This document shows positions 51,066 through 59,510 of a DNA stretch of 64,000 nt, piece by piece (the stretch's first letter is position 1; every line of letters starts with the position of its first letter). The DNA lies in assembly GCA_964462985.1 (NCBI GenBank), contig CAYXAA010000016.1, positions 22,292 through 86,291 on the forward strand, in the 5' to 3' direction. Made by a program: the position numbers and the translations under genes. Below the pieces are notes generated by a model. The model did no database searches. It was not told where the DNA came from and saw only the letters and a list, made by a program, of their open reading frames with translations. The DNA is from CAYXAA01 sp964462985. Its GTDB lineage: Bacteria; Pseudomonadota; Alphaproteobacteria; Rhizobiales; Stappiaceae.

Positions 51066-52900
51066 TGCTGACCCCCGCCCGCCCCGAGCTAAATCTTGGC
51101 CCCCGCGAGGTGGTCTGGGACCGCCGCGCCGACGGCACGTTGCTGATGCGCTCGATCGATGCGCTGCGAAATTATCCGGAACTGTTGACAGACCGGCTGT
51201 TCGAGACCGCCGAACGCCACCCGAACCGTGTACTGATCGCCCGTCGCGAAGGCGGCATCGGCAATTGGGTGCGGGTGAGCTATGGCGAGGCGGCGCCAAA
51301 GGTCCGCGCCATCGCCCGCGCCCTGCATGCCCGCGCGCTGTCAGCTGAACGACCGGTTGTGATCCTCTCGGGTAGCTCAATCGAACACGCCCTGCTCGCC
51401 TTCGGCGCGCTGGTCGCCGGGGTGCCTTATGCCTCGGTCACGCCCGCCTATTCGCTGCTGGACCGGACACACGAAAAGCTGCGCCACGTACTTGACCTGC
51501 TGACGCCCGGGATGGTCTTCGTGCAAGAGAGCGCAAGCTTCGCCGAGGCGCTGGCGCTTGTGCCGGAGGGTACTGAAATCGTCTCGCCTGTCCCCCGCAG
51601 CGGCGAAACACGTTTCGACGCCCTCTTGCAAACGCACGGGGAAATGCCCCCTCGGCCCAGCCCGGATGACGTGGCCAAGTTCCTCTTCACCTCCGGCTCC
51701 ACCGGCCTGCCCAAGGCGGTCACCGTGACGCATCGCATGTGGTGCGCCGACCAGCAGATGTTCCTGCAGGCTTTCCCCTTTCTGGGCGAGACGCCACCCG
51801 TCTTCACCGACTGGCTGCCTTGGCACCACACCTCCGGCGGAAACCAGGTCATCGGAATGACGCTTTTCCTTGGCGGTTCGCTCTATATCGACGACGGCAA
51901 GCCCGTCCGCGAGGCGATGGCGCTGACCGTGCGCAACCTGAAGGATGTTCCGCCCTCCGCCTGCTTCTCCGTCCCCAAGGGCTTTGCCGAGCTGGTGCCC
52001 TACCTTCGGAACGACAAGGCATTTGCCAGGAGCCTCTTCGGCGCGATCTCGATGTTCTTCTATTCCGGAGCGTCCCTCCCGCCGGACCTGTTGGCCGAGA
52101 TGAACGCGCTCTCCGAACGCGCCATTGGCACCCGCGTGCCCATCTTCAGCGCCTACGGCGCAACGGAAACCGCACCCTTCGCGCTGGTCGCCAACTGGAT
52201 CTCCGACCGCACCGGCCTGGCGGGGCTGCCCATGGCCGGAGTGGAACTGAAGCTGGCACCCATCGCCGACAAGTTCGAGGCACGGATCAAAGGCCCCATC
52301 GTCACGCCCGGTTACTGGCGCGACGCGAGGAAGACAGCCGATGCCTTCGACGAGGAAGGTTTCCTGAAGCTTGGCGACTCGCTCGGCTTCGTCGATCCGG
52401 ACGACCCGTCTGCCGGCCTCGCTTTCGAAGGCCGCGTGGCCGAAGACTTCAAGCTCACCACCGGCACGTGGGTCAACGTCGGCCGCCTGCGGGACAGGTT
52501 TCTGACGCTGGCCGGACTTGCCGCACGCGATGTGGTGTTAACGGGCGAGAACCGCGACGAGGTGGGAGCACTGGTGTTCCTGTCCGAGCAGGACGCGAGC
52601 GATCTGGTTGGCAGCTCGTTTGGCCATGCCGAGTTGGCCGCGCACCCGACGATCCGGGCGCATTTCCAGTCGGTCGCCGACCATCTGGCGGCGGAGTCCA
52701 CTGGATCCTCCACCCGCATCGCCTGGGTGCGGCTGCTGGAGGACGAGCCCGACGGTGTGGCGGGCGAAATGACCGACAAGGGCTCGGTGAGTCAGCGAGG
52801 CGTGTTGAAGAACCGCGCCGACCTTATCGCACGGCTCTACGCCGATCCGGAGCGGGAAGGCGCGCTGGTTCCGCGGGACGGGACCGGCGCACAGCAGTAA
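51065..52900 (+). CDS. Feruloyl-CoA synthase-like acyl-CoA ligase
   Basis: An ANL ligase (611 aa) of the feruloyl-CoA synthase type. The family-typical N-terminus is WVRVSYGEAAPKVRAIARALHAR and RPVVILSGSSIEHALLAFGALVAGVPYASVTPAYSL. The ATP site is FTSGSTGLPKAVTVTH, A5 AYGATETAPFAL, A8 GRVAEDFKLTTGTWVNVGRL. The long C-terminal region and the GTWV form of A8 separate this family from ordinary fatty-acid ligases. It should activate a hydroxycinnamate or similar aromatic acid. The classical partners (feruloyl-CoA hydratase/lyase and vanillin dehydrogenase) are not recognised nearby. Confidence 0.85.
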   Translation: MLTPARPELNLGPREVVWDRRADGTLLMRSIDALRNYPELLTDRLFETAERHPNRVLIARREGGIGNWVRVSYGEAAPKVRAIARALHARALSAERPVVILSGSSIEHALLAFGALVAGVPYASVTPAYSLLDRTHEKLRHVLDLLTPGMVFVQESASFAEALALVPEGTEIVSPVPRSGETRFDALLQTHGEMPPRPSPDDVAKFLFTSGSTGLPKAVTVTHRMWCADQQMFLQAFPFLGETPPVFTDWLPWHHTSGGNQVIGMTLFLGGSLYIDDGKPVREAMALTVRNLKDVPPSACFSVPKGFAELVPYLRNDKAFARSLFGAISMFFYSGASLPPDLLAEMNALSERAIGTRVPIFSAYGATETAPFALVANWISDRTGLAGLPMAGVELKLAPIADKFEARIKGPIVTPGYWRDARKTADAFDEEGFLKLGDSLGFVDPDDPSAGLAFEGRVAEDFKLTTGTWVNVGRLRDRFLTLAGLAARDVVLTGENRDEVGALVFLSEQDASDLVGSSFGHAELAAHPTIRAHFQSVADHLAAESTGSSTRIAWVRLLEDEPDGVAGEMTDKGSVSQRGVLKNRADLIARLYADPEREGALVPRDGTGAQQ

Positions 52901-53055
52901 CATCACGTCCGGACAGTGCTGATCCATGGGGGAGGCATCCGAGTCGAAATGGATGGCACGATTGCATCCTGGATTGCCTGGCCAGAACCGGGAGCAAGCG
53001 CTGTTTGAGCCGAGCCGAGATCGGACCTCGGGCAGGAGCACCGTGAACGTTTGCC

Positions 53056-54660
53056 TTACCCCTGCCCGCCTGACCTCACAACATCGCGCATGCCAGCCGG
53101 CCAGATGCCCTGCTTGCCTGGCGACAGGATCCCGTTTGGATCAAGCGCGTCCTTGAGCCGCTCCGTCACCCTGCGCAGGGCGTTGTCATTGAACGAGAAC
53201 ACGTCGCCGATATCGTCCATGTAGCTTAGGTGCGAGCGATACTCGGAATACCCCATCCGCGCCGCCTCGCGGATCATCAGCGGCATCATCTCGCGCAGCC
53301 GTGCCATGTCTTCTTCGCTGTCCCTGTCGAACAGCAGCTGCAGCACATGCGTCATGTGCCGTCCGAAGACATTGAGGCTGCCGTAGTAGTCAAAGCCAAA
53401 GTTCCGTGCGTACCGCCGGGCCATCTGGTATTGCGCCACGGCATCGGCCCCCGTGATCGGCGAGACCGGCGCGAAGGCCAGCGTGCCGCCGTTCTCGCCC
53501 CGCCATTTCAGGATCGATAGAGGCACAAGGTTCGGGATTCCGCCACGGTGCATGTCCGCAGGATCGAGTGTCGCCGCGCTGCACTCTTCACCACGATAGC
53601 GGCGCACGCTGACCGTGGTTCCAGGTAACGCCTCCAGCACCTTGCGGATATGCGCCAGTTGCGCCTCGACGATGCCCTCAGGCCCGTAAAGCCCGAAGTT
53701 CACATTCCACCAGGCGAGCCCGAATTCGGGAATGATCCGTTCATCCACCACCTCGTCCGGGATCGCCCCCGGCCCGGTCCACCAGTCGCTGCGTTTGGAC
53801 AGTTTCGAGGCGATGTGCAGCGGGCTGCGGATCGTCATCGTGCCCGGTATCACACCGGATATCTTCAATGGCCGGATCGCCTCGACGAGCTCATGCAGCG
53901 ATGCCTCGGCCTGCACCTTGACCTCGACCGAAAAAAAGACCTCGGGCGCAGGCATCAGCCAAAGGCCCATCTTGGTGACAACACCGAGGTTCGACTGTTC
54001 GAACAGCCCATCCAGCGACGGGCCGAAACCGGGCTTGTAGAGCTGCCAGGTCGACGCGCCCAACATCGCGCCCATGCCTGTCCGCATCAGTTCGCCATCG
54101 GGCAGCACCACCTCGAGCCCGCAGATGTTGCGGCTATGATCGCCATAAGCCGTATAGCCGAATCCGCGTTCTAATGCGTTGCCGACGACACTTCCCCAAC
54201 CGAGTCCGGGCACTGAAATCCAGAGCCTCGCGCTGCGCTCTCTGATATACTGATAAAGATCGAAAAATCGCACGCCCGGTTCAACCAGCGCATACCCCTG
54301 TTCCTCGTTCAGCTCGAGGATGCGGTTCATCCGCGACAGTTCCACTGTCACCGAACCCGAAACACGGGGCGCCGCGCCACCATAGCCGCAGTTTTTCCCG
54401 GTCGACACAACCCAGAGAGGCACACGGTACGCGTTAGCGATCCGAAGCACGGTCTGAACCTCCTCGACCGAACCAGGCGAGACGACGGCTGCGGGTCGGT
54501 GCGCCATGCCGGCCCGCCCATCGAAGGCGTTGGGATCGTGAGCCGCGTCCAGCCGCTCTCCGGACCGCACGACGTTCTGGGGGCCAAGTTCCGCCTCGAA
54601 TTGGGACAGCGCGGCGATAAGGGCGGCGTCGGGCGGGGCGGGGATATTGAGATAGGTCAT
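53056..54660 (-). CDS. FAD-linked oxidase of the vanillyl-alcohol oxidase/4-cresol dehydrogenase type
   Basis: A 534-aa flavoprotein of the VAO/PCMH family. The FAD-binding domain shows RPAAVVSPGSVEEVQTVLRIANAYRVPLWVVSTGKNCGYGGA, then VSVPGLGWGSVVGNALERGFGYTAYGDHSRNICGLEVVLPDG, the ERGxGYTxYGDH segment being close to the signature of 4-cresol dehydrogenase and eugenol hydroxylase. The C-terminal cap domain has HVLQLLFDRDSEEDMARLREMMPLMI and ends with DPNGILSPGKQGIW. The expected reaction is oxidation of a para-substituted phenol at the benzylic carbon. No cytochrome subunit gene is adjacent, so oxygen or another acceptor may be used. Confidence 0.87.
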   Translation of the reverse strand: MTYLNIPAPPDAALIAALSQFEAELGPQNVVRSGERLDAAHDPNAFDGRAGMAHRPAAVVSPGSVEEVQTVLRIANAYRVPLWVVSTGKNCGYGGAAPRVSGSVTVELSRMNRILELNEEQGYALVEPGVRFFDLYQYIRERSARLWISVPGLGWGSVVGNALERGFGYTAYGDHSRNICGLEVVLPDGELMRTGMGAMLGASTWQLYKPGFGPSLDGLFEQSNLGVVTKMGLWLMPAPEVFFSVEVKVQAEASLHELVEAIRPLKISGVIPGTMTIRSPLHIASKLSKRSDWWTGPGAIPDEVVDERIIPEFGLAWWNVNFGLYGPEGIVEAQLAHIRKVLEALPGTTVSVRRYRGEECSAATLDPADMHRGGIPNLVPLSILKWRGENGGTLAFAPVSPITGADAVAQYQMARRYARNFGFDYYGSLNVFGRHMTHVLQLLFDRDSEEDMARLREMMPLMIREAARMGYSEYRSHLSYMDDIGDVFSFNDNALRRVTERLKDALDPNGILSPGKQGIWPAGMRDVVRSGGQG

Positions 54661-54784
54661 GATACGCCCCTACGGCTCATCCCGCGTTCCTCGTCGGTAA
54701 TGACCTCCCTGCCCGTCAATTCGCTGGTCATGCCGTCTCCTCGCTAGTCACCGATGCACTTCCGGAATCAGCTGGCGGATTTTG

Positions 54785-54798
54785 CTTAATATGTTAAT
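54785..54798. promoter_or_regulatory. Operator copy 7
   Basis: CTTAATATGTTAAT in the divergent region between the leftward FAD oxidase gene (start 124 bases away) and the rightward second SnoaL-like gene (50 bases away). Confidence 0.58.
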
Positions 54799-54848
54799 AG
54801 ATTTGGAGCCGGACGGCAGTCCGCCAAGCGCGATTACGGGAGGTTCGG

Positions 54849-55301
54849 ATGAGCGACCATTTTTCCAACGGCGATGCCCTCAAGATCCAGGCGACCATCT
54901 CCGACTACGTTTGGAAGCTTGACATGGCCGACGTCGACGGCGTCGTCGCGCTGTTCACCGAAGATGGAGTCTTCGAGGACACCGCCGGCAACAAATACTG
55001 CGGCCGCGCCGCGATCCGCGGCTATTTCGAAAACCTCGTCGCCCGGCCCGAGTTCCGTGGCCGCCAGCATCATGTCGACAACCTGCGGTTCATTCCGGAA
55101 GGCAACGACATGAAGGTGCTCGCCTATTGGACAGTCACCAAGTGGTTCGCGGAAGAGGACAACCGCAAGGTCTTCGAGGTGATCGGTCATTCGCTCGACC
55201 GCTTTACGCGCACCGCTGACGGCTTCCGGTTCAAGGAACGCCGGGTGCATTACTGGAAGGCAGACGACTGCCCCTGGAAACCGGACGGCACGCATGTCTG
55301 A
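54849..55301 (+). CDS. SnoaL-like (NTF2-fold) protein, copy 2
   Basis: A 150-aa NTF2-fold protein: KIQATISDYVWKLDMADVDGVVALFTEDGVFEDTAGNKYCGRAAIRGYFENL, then RQHHVDNLRFIPEGNDMKVLAYWTVTKWF and FRFKERRVHYW. It shares with the copy at 36740 the layout of an N-terminal DVDGVV/DAERVL-FTEDG helix-strand unit and an AYWT strand, but little else. A conserved His pair (RQHHVDN) may be catalytic, as in dehydratase or isomerase members. A strong GGGAGG lies before the ATG; it is a single-gene unit behind operator copy 7. Confidence 0.82.
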   Translation: MSDHFSNGDALKIQATISDYVWKLDMADVDGVVALFTEDGVFEDTAGNKYCGRAAIRGYFENLVARPEFRGRQHHVDNLRFIPEGNDMKVLAYWTVTKWFAEEDNRKVFEVIGHSLDRFTRTADGFRFKERRVHYWKADDCPWKPDGTHV

Positions 55302-55309
55302 GCGCGCCC

Positions 55310-56593
55310 TCAGCCAAAGCCTGTGAGCCGTGGCAGCCACAGGATGGCGCCGGGTAGCACGACGGCGGCAAAGAGAAAGATCAACAGGATCACGAGGTAC
55401 GGGATGCTGCCTTTCATTACCGTGCCCAGCGGCGCGCCCGTCACCGCCTTCATCACAAACAGGTTCAGCCCCACGGGAGGGCTGATTTGCGCCACCTCCA
55501 GCGCAATGACCAGAAGCACCCCATACCAGACCAAGTTGATATCCATCGCGATGAGCGTCGGCAGCACCACGGGCGTGGTGATCAAGATGATCGCCACCGC
55601 CTCGAGGAACATGCCAAGCACCAACAGACAGATCATCATCAGAAATAGAAACTGGAATTGGCCAAGCCCCAGCTCGCTGATTGCCTGCAAGATTTGGTTG
55701 GGCAACTGCAGCAGCGTGACCACGTTGCTGAACATGGCGCTCGCTCCTACGATCATCAGCACCATCGCCGTTGTCATGGCCGCACTGAAGCTCGCGTCGT
55801 AGAGCGCCCTGATGCTGAGATTGCGGTAATGGCAGGCGCCGATCGCAAGGGCGCCCACGACGCCTACGGCGGCTGCCTCTGTGGCGGTGAAGAAGCCGCC
55901 ATAGATACCCCCGAGAATGACGACTGGCAGGCAAAGCGACGGGCTGGCCTTAGCGAAGGCCGACCACGCCTCGGACCAGCCCGCCCGCGGCTCCGTCTTC
56001 AGTTCATGAACGAAAACGGCCATGGCCACATGGGCGATGGCGAAGAGCGAAGCCAGCGCGATGCCCGGCAGGATTCCGGCCATGAACAGCGCGCCGACCG
56101 AGGCGTCGGTAACCAGAGAATACAGGATCATCGGCCCCGAAGGCGGGATCAATATGCCGAGCGTTGCGCCACCGGCGACCACGCCGCAGGCTCGCGCGGT
56201 GGTATAGCCGTACCGCCGCATCTGTGGGATGGCAATGCTGCCCACGGTAAGAGCCGTGGCTACGGACGAACCGATGATTGCCGCGAAAATGGTGCAGGTG
56301 AGAATGGTGGCGACACCCAGCCCCCCGGGCAGATGCCGCGTCACCACATGGGCGAAGCGGAACAAATCGTCCACCGCGCGGATCTTCACCATGATGTTGG
56401 CCATTAGCGCAAACAGCGCGATGGCGACCAGGAGATAGTTCGACACCTCGCCGATGAAAATCTCGACAAGGCCGGAAACCGTACCGCTGGCGTACCAGGA
56501 CGACAGCAGTGCGACGAGACTGATACCGGCAAAGATCGGCAGACCGGTCAGCAGCAGGAAGAAAAGGCCCGCAAAGAGTACTGCAAGCATCAT
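55310..56593 (-). CDS. TRAP transporter large permease (DctM), system 2
   Basis: A DctM permease (427 aa, about 12 helices): LLTGLPIFAGISLVALLSSW, TILTCTIFAAIIGSSVATALTVGSIAIPQM, GVVAGGATLGILIPPSGPMILYSL, and LGMFLEAVAIILITTPVVLPTLIAM with QISPPVGLNLFVM. The start overlaps the DctQ stop (ATGA). The end is 8 bases from the convergent SnoaL-like gene. It belongs to a complete DctPQM operon independent of system 1. Confidence 0.92.
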   Translation of the reverse strand: MMLAVLFAGLFFLLLTGLPIFAGISLVALLSSWYASGTVSGLVEIFIGEVSNYLLVAIALFALMANIMVKIRAVDDLFRFAHVVTRHLPGGLGVATILTCTIFAAIIGSSVATALTVGSIAIPQMRRYGYTTARACGVVAGGATLGILIPPSGPMILYSLVTDASVGALFMAGILPGIALASLFAIAHVAMAVFVHELKTEPRAGWSEAWSAFAKASPSLCLPVVILGGIYGGFFTATEAAAVGVVGALAIGACHYRNLSIRALYDASFSAAMTTAMVLMIVGASAMFSNVVTLLQLPNQILQAISELGLGQFQFLFLMMICLLVLGMFLEAVAIILITTPVVLPTLIAMDINLVWYGVLLVIALEVAQISPPVGLNLFVMKAVTGAPLGTVMKGSIPYLVILLIFLFAAVVLPGAILWLPRLTGFG

Positions 56594-57102
56594 GCGGCAA
56601 ACTCAGCCTCTTTCCGTCCGACTATGGCCCCCAAAAGCGAGCGCAGTGCCGCAAGTCCCAGCAGGATACCGCCCACTGGGACCGCGCTCTGCACCCACCA
56701 GACCGGGAAATCGAGCCGATCGAATGTGCGCATGCCCGTCATTCTGGAAAAGGCGATCATGTCGAGCCCCTGCAGCACCAGCAGCATGGCCAGATAAGCC
56801 ACCGTGCCGCTGGCCCAGATCTTGACCCAGCGCCGCCCCGCCGGACCGAGACCATCGACCAGCAGGTCGACGGCAATATGCTCTCCGCGCCGGAAGGCCT
56901 CGGCGGAGGCCAGCATGACCGATACCACAAGCAGGTGCGGCACGATCTCGGTCGGCCAAGCCATCGGAAGACCCACCGCTCGCGACACGATCCCTGCGAA
57001 GATGGACAGCGCGCAGAACATCATAAGCATGGCCGCCAGCGCGCCCGCCGCCTTGACCAGCAAGACGACGAGACGATCGGCCAGACGCACGATCTGCATC
57101 AT
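56590..57102 (-). CDS. TRAP transporter small permease (DctQ), system 2
   Basis: A four-helix DctQ protein (170 aa): LAAMLMMFCALSIFAGIVSRAVGLPMAWPTEIVPHLLVVSVMLASAEAFRRGEHIAVDLLVDGL and the late WWVQSAVPVGGILLGLAALRSLLGAI. It overlaps both neighbours by 4 bases (ATGA), so the three TRAP subunits are strictly co-translated. Confidence 0.9.
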   Translation of the reverse strand: MMQIVRLADRLVVLLVKAAGALAAMLMMFCALSIFAGIVSRAVGLPMAWPTEIVPHLLVVSVMLASAEAFRRGEHIAVDLLVDGLGPAGRRWVKIWASGTVAYLAMLLVLQGLDMIAFSRMTGMRTFDRLDFPVWWVQSAVPVGGILLGLAALRSLLGAIVGRKEAEFAA

Positions 57103-58082
57103 TCCTTCAGCTCTTTCAGCGCGTCCAACAGACGCTGACCGTTTTCCGGCGCTGCTTCGAGAAAGACCGCGATCGAGGGCGCCTGCATCACCGCAGCCCA
57201 GGCCTTGGCCTCTTCCGGGGTCTGCTTGTGCAGCTTGATCTTATCCTTCGCCGCGTCCCAGCCGCTGGCGGCCTTCGTCGGAAAATCCTCGATCAGCCGC
57301 GCCTGCAATTCTTCGCTGGCCTCATCGACCGCCTTGCGCGCGTTGTCGTCGAGGCTCTCATACCAGGCCGGGTTCACGATGATATGGGCAAAAACCGTGT
57401 TGGTTGCGACGACGTTGGCGTAGTTCTGCACCTCGTAATACTTGCGCGAGATGATTCCCAACAGGTCGCCGACTGCGGCGCTCACGATGCCGGTCTGCAG
57501 GGCCTGGTAGACTTCGGAGCCCGGCATGATCACCGCCTCGGAGCCTGCGGCCTCGAGTCCCGCGTCGTAGACCTTGTCCAGCCCGCGGATGCGTACGCCC
57601 TTCAGATCCTCGATATTGATGATTGGCTTGTCCTTCGACAGCACCGATGTGACGTTGCCCATGTAAAGCCATGCTAGCTGCCGAACACCCTTGGCCGCGA
57701 TCAGCTCCGACAGGATATCGCTGGCTTCCGATTTCACGAATTTGGCCGCGTCCTTTTCGTCAGACATGATGTAGGGCACAGTCATTACGCTCATCTCGGG
57801 GATGGTGTTGCCCCACTGGAACGTCATGGACATCCCGGCCTCAATGCGTCCCTGGGCAACGGCCGGGAAGACCTGGTCCGGCTTGAACGCCTGGGCGGCG
57901 GGGAAGATCTCGACCTTCACATGCCCTCCGCTCTTCTTCTCAATGTCCTGGGCCCAGATCTCGTATTCCTGCGCCAGATAGTGCTGTGGCGGCAGCTGAT
58001 GCGCAAAGCGAAGCGAATAGTCTTGTGCAGCCACCGCGGTGGTGGTCAGGCCAATAATGGCCCCCAGAAGGATTGCTTTCAT
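57099..58082 (-). CDS. TRAP transporter solute-binding protein (DctP), system 2
   Basis: A DctP-type periplasmic protein (327 aa) with a signal peptide ending at about AVAAQ (residue 20). Features: SLRFAHQLPPQHYLAQEYEIWAQDIEKKSGGHVKVEIFPAAQAF, VPYIMSDEKDAAKFVKSEASDIL, and the ligand segment IINIEDLKGVRIRGLDKVYDAGLEAAGSEAVIMPGSEVYQALQTGIVSAAVG, with the carboxylate-binding Arg. It is first in its operon, behind operator copy 8. It differs clearly from the system 1 binding protein, so the two TRAP systems likely import different acids. Confidence 0.92.
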   Translation of the reverse strand: MKAILLGAIIGLTTTAVAAQDYSLRFAHQLPPQHYLAQEYEIWAQDIEKKSGGHVKVEIFPAAQAFKPDQVFPAVAQGRIEAGMSMTFQWGNTIPEMSVMTVPYIMSDEKDAAKFVKSEASDILSELIAAKGVRQLAWLYMGNVTSVLSKDKPIINIEDLKGVRIRGLDKVYDAGLEAAGSEAVIMPGSEVYQALQTGIVSAAVGDLLGIISRKYYEVQNYANVVATNTVFAHIIVNPAWYESLDDNARKAVDEASEELQARLIEDFPTKAASGWDAAKDKIKLHKQTPEEAKAWAAVMQAPSIAVFLEAAPENGQRLLDALKELKE

Positions 58083-58150
58083 GATGTCCTCCCTGACTCG
58101 CGGCGTCGGATATTCGCCGACACTCGCAGGTCTCAGTCTATCGAAATTTC

Positions 58151-58164
58151 CTTAATACGTTAAA
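58151..58164. promoter_or_regulatory. Operator copy 8
   Basis: CTTAATACGTTAAA, exactly midway (68 bases to each) between the divergent DctP and enoyl-CoA hydratase starts, so one site could control both. Confidence 0.6.
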
Positions 58165-58232
58165 TATTATTTTCGCGGTTCGTCCCGTTTCGTTAGGCTA
58201 TCGGAGCGCATGGGCAGCAAGGATCAAGGGAT

Positions 58233-59024
58233 ATGGCCACAGTCACTGCGACAACCCGGATGGGCGTGACGACTCTGACGCTGGAAAACGGCCACGCGAA
58301 TGCGATCACGCCGGAGATGGCCGACGCGCTGACTGCGGCCGTTCAGGCGCTTGGGAATATCGGGGCGCTCGTTATTTGCGGTGCCGGCAGCTTCGCCTTC
58401 TGCACGGGATCGGACATCGGCGAACTACGGCGCCTGCACGATGCAGGCGAAGGGCCGGGCCCGTTGCTGCGCAGGGAATCCGAGGCTCTCGAAGCCATCG
58501 CCGCGCTCGAGATCCCCACGATCGCCGCCGTGCGCGGCCTCTGCCTTGGCGGCGGGCTGGAACTGGCGCTGTGCTGTGACCTGATCGTCGCGGCAAACGA
58601 TGCCCGCATCGGTTTTCCAGAGGTGCACCTTGGTGCATTCCCAGCGCTTGGCGGGCCGCTTCGGCTGGCTCGGCGCATCGGAGTCGGGCGCGCGATGGAG
58701 ATGATGCTCGACGGACGCGATATCGGCGCCGATGCCGCCCGAAACCTCGGTCTGGTCAACCGGGTGGTCCCTTCCGCGGAGGTCATTCGCGAGGCGGAGT
58801 CTTGGGCGATACGTCTGGCACAGGGCCCGCGCGATGCGTTCCGGGCGATCAAGCGGTCGATACGCGCCGCGCTGGACCTGCCCGAGGCCGAAGCCATTGA
58901 AGCGATGCTGAGCGAGGCCGAAGCACACGGTTCGTCGCCTGACGTGGCCGAGGGCCTGCGCGCCTTCGATGCCCGCGAGACACCGGCATTTTGGCACAAT
59001 CGGAAAGGCTCGAGCACCTTGTGA
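58233..59024 (+). CDS. Enoyl-CoA hydratase/isomerase family protein
   Basis: A crotonase-fold enzyme (263 aa). Oxyanion-hole regions are FAFCTGSDIGELRRL and AAVRGLCLGGGLELALCCDLIVAANDARIGFPEVHLGAFPALGGPLRL, with both acidic residues of hydratases present (GGGLEL and FPEVHLG). The loop GAFPALGG departs from the usual PGAGG, so specificity may be unusual. It does not show the pattern I know from feruloyl-CoA hydratase/lyase. It is a single-gene unit driven from the divergent region with operator copy 8. Confidence 0.88.
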   Translation: MATVTATTRMGVTTLTLENGHANAITPEMADALTAAVQALGNIGALVICGAGSFAFCTGSDIGELRRLHDAGEGPGPLLRRESEALEAIAALEIPTIAAVRGLCLGGGLELALCCDLIVAANDARIGFPEVHLGAFPALGGPLRLARRIGVGRAMEMMLDGRDIGADAARNLGLVNRVVPSAEVIREAESWAIRLAQGPRDAFRAIKRSIRAALDLPEAEAIEAMLSEAEAHGSSPDVAEGLRAFDARETPAFWHNRKGSSTL

Positions 59025-59039
59025 TCAATTAGCTTCTTG

Positions 59040-59510
59040 TCACTCAATCGATATTGCCCGATCGCGCCTGATCGAGAGAACCAGCAGAGTCGAGCTGGCG
59101 CTCGCCACCGGCTTGCCCCCCTCTTCCAGCGTCCCGCGCACATAGATGATGCGCCGCCCGGCCTTCTCCACCCTACCGATGGCGCGAAGAGCACCCCCCT
59201 TCGACCCGGACAGGTAATTCGTCGTCATGCTGGTCGTAGTGACCGTGTGGTCGGCGCCTGCCGCCGCCATCCCGGTGAAAGCCATCACGAAATCCAGCAT
59301 CGCCGCCAGAACGCCGCCCTGCACGACCCCCGCCCCCTGCCGGAGCATCGGCTGCGGAGCAAATCCCATGACCAGACGGCCGGCCTCCGCGTCCCAGCAT
59401 TCGAGCGAAGCGCCCATCGCCTCAAGCAGGGGACTCGTATGGATCGGCCCCGCGCGCCCCCCTGCAAGAAAGGCGTGCAGGGCGGCGTGGTCGGGATTTT
59501 CCTTGCTCAC
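59040..59510 (-). CDS. Hotdog-fold acyl-CoA thioesterase (PaaI-like)
   Basis: A small hotdog protein (156 aa). The central helix motif AGVVQGGVLAAMLDFVMAFTG carries the catalytic acidic residue of PaaI-type thioesterases, followed by TTTSMTTNYLSGSKGG and VEKAGRRIIYVRGTLEEGGKPVASASSTLLVL. It begins with GTG in a GTGA overlap with the MDR gene; the longer open frame is not used. It likely releases CoA from stalled or dead-end thioesters of the pathway. It is the last gene of the leftward thiolase operon. Confidence 0.87.
   Translation of the reverse strand: MSKENPDHAALHAFLAGGRAGPIHTSPLLEAMGASLECWDAEAGRLVMGFAPQPMLRQGAGVVQGGVLAAMLDFVMAFTGMAAAGADHTVTTTSMTTNYLSGSKGGALRAIGRVEKAGRRIIYVRGTLEEGGKPVASASSTLLVLSIRRDRAISIE

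Noticed and set aside
51739..53046. 435-codon plus-strand open frame
   Set aside because: Overlaps the feruloyl-CoA-synthase-like gene in another frame; composition is Arg/Ala/Gly-rich without motifs.
54834..55934. 366-codon minus-strand open frame
   Set aside because: Spans the SnoaL-like gene and part of DctM out of frame; not protein-like.
58233..59024. Assignment as feruloyl-CoA hydratase/lyase (vanillin-forming)
   Set aside because: The ligase nearby made this attractive, but the residues around the second catalytic acid do not match the pattern I know for that subfamily; called only enoyl-CoA hydratase family.
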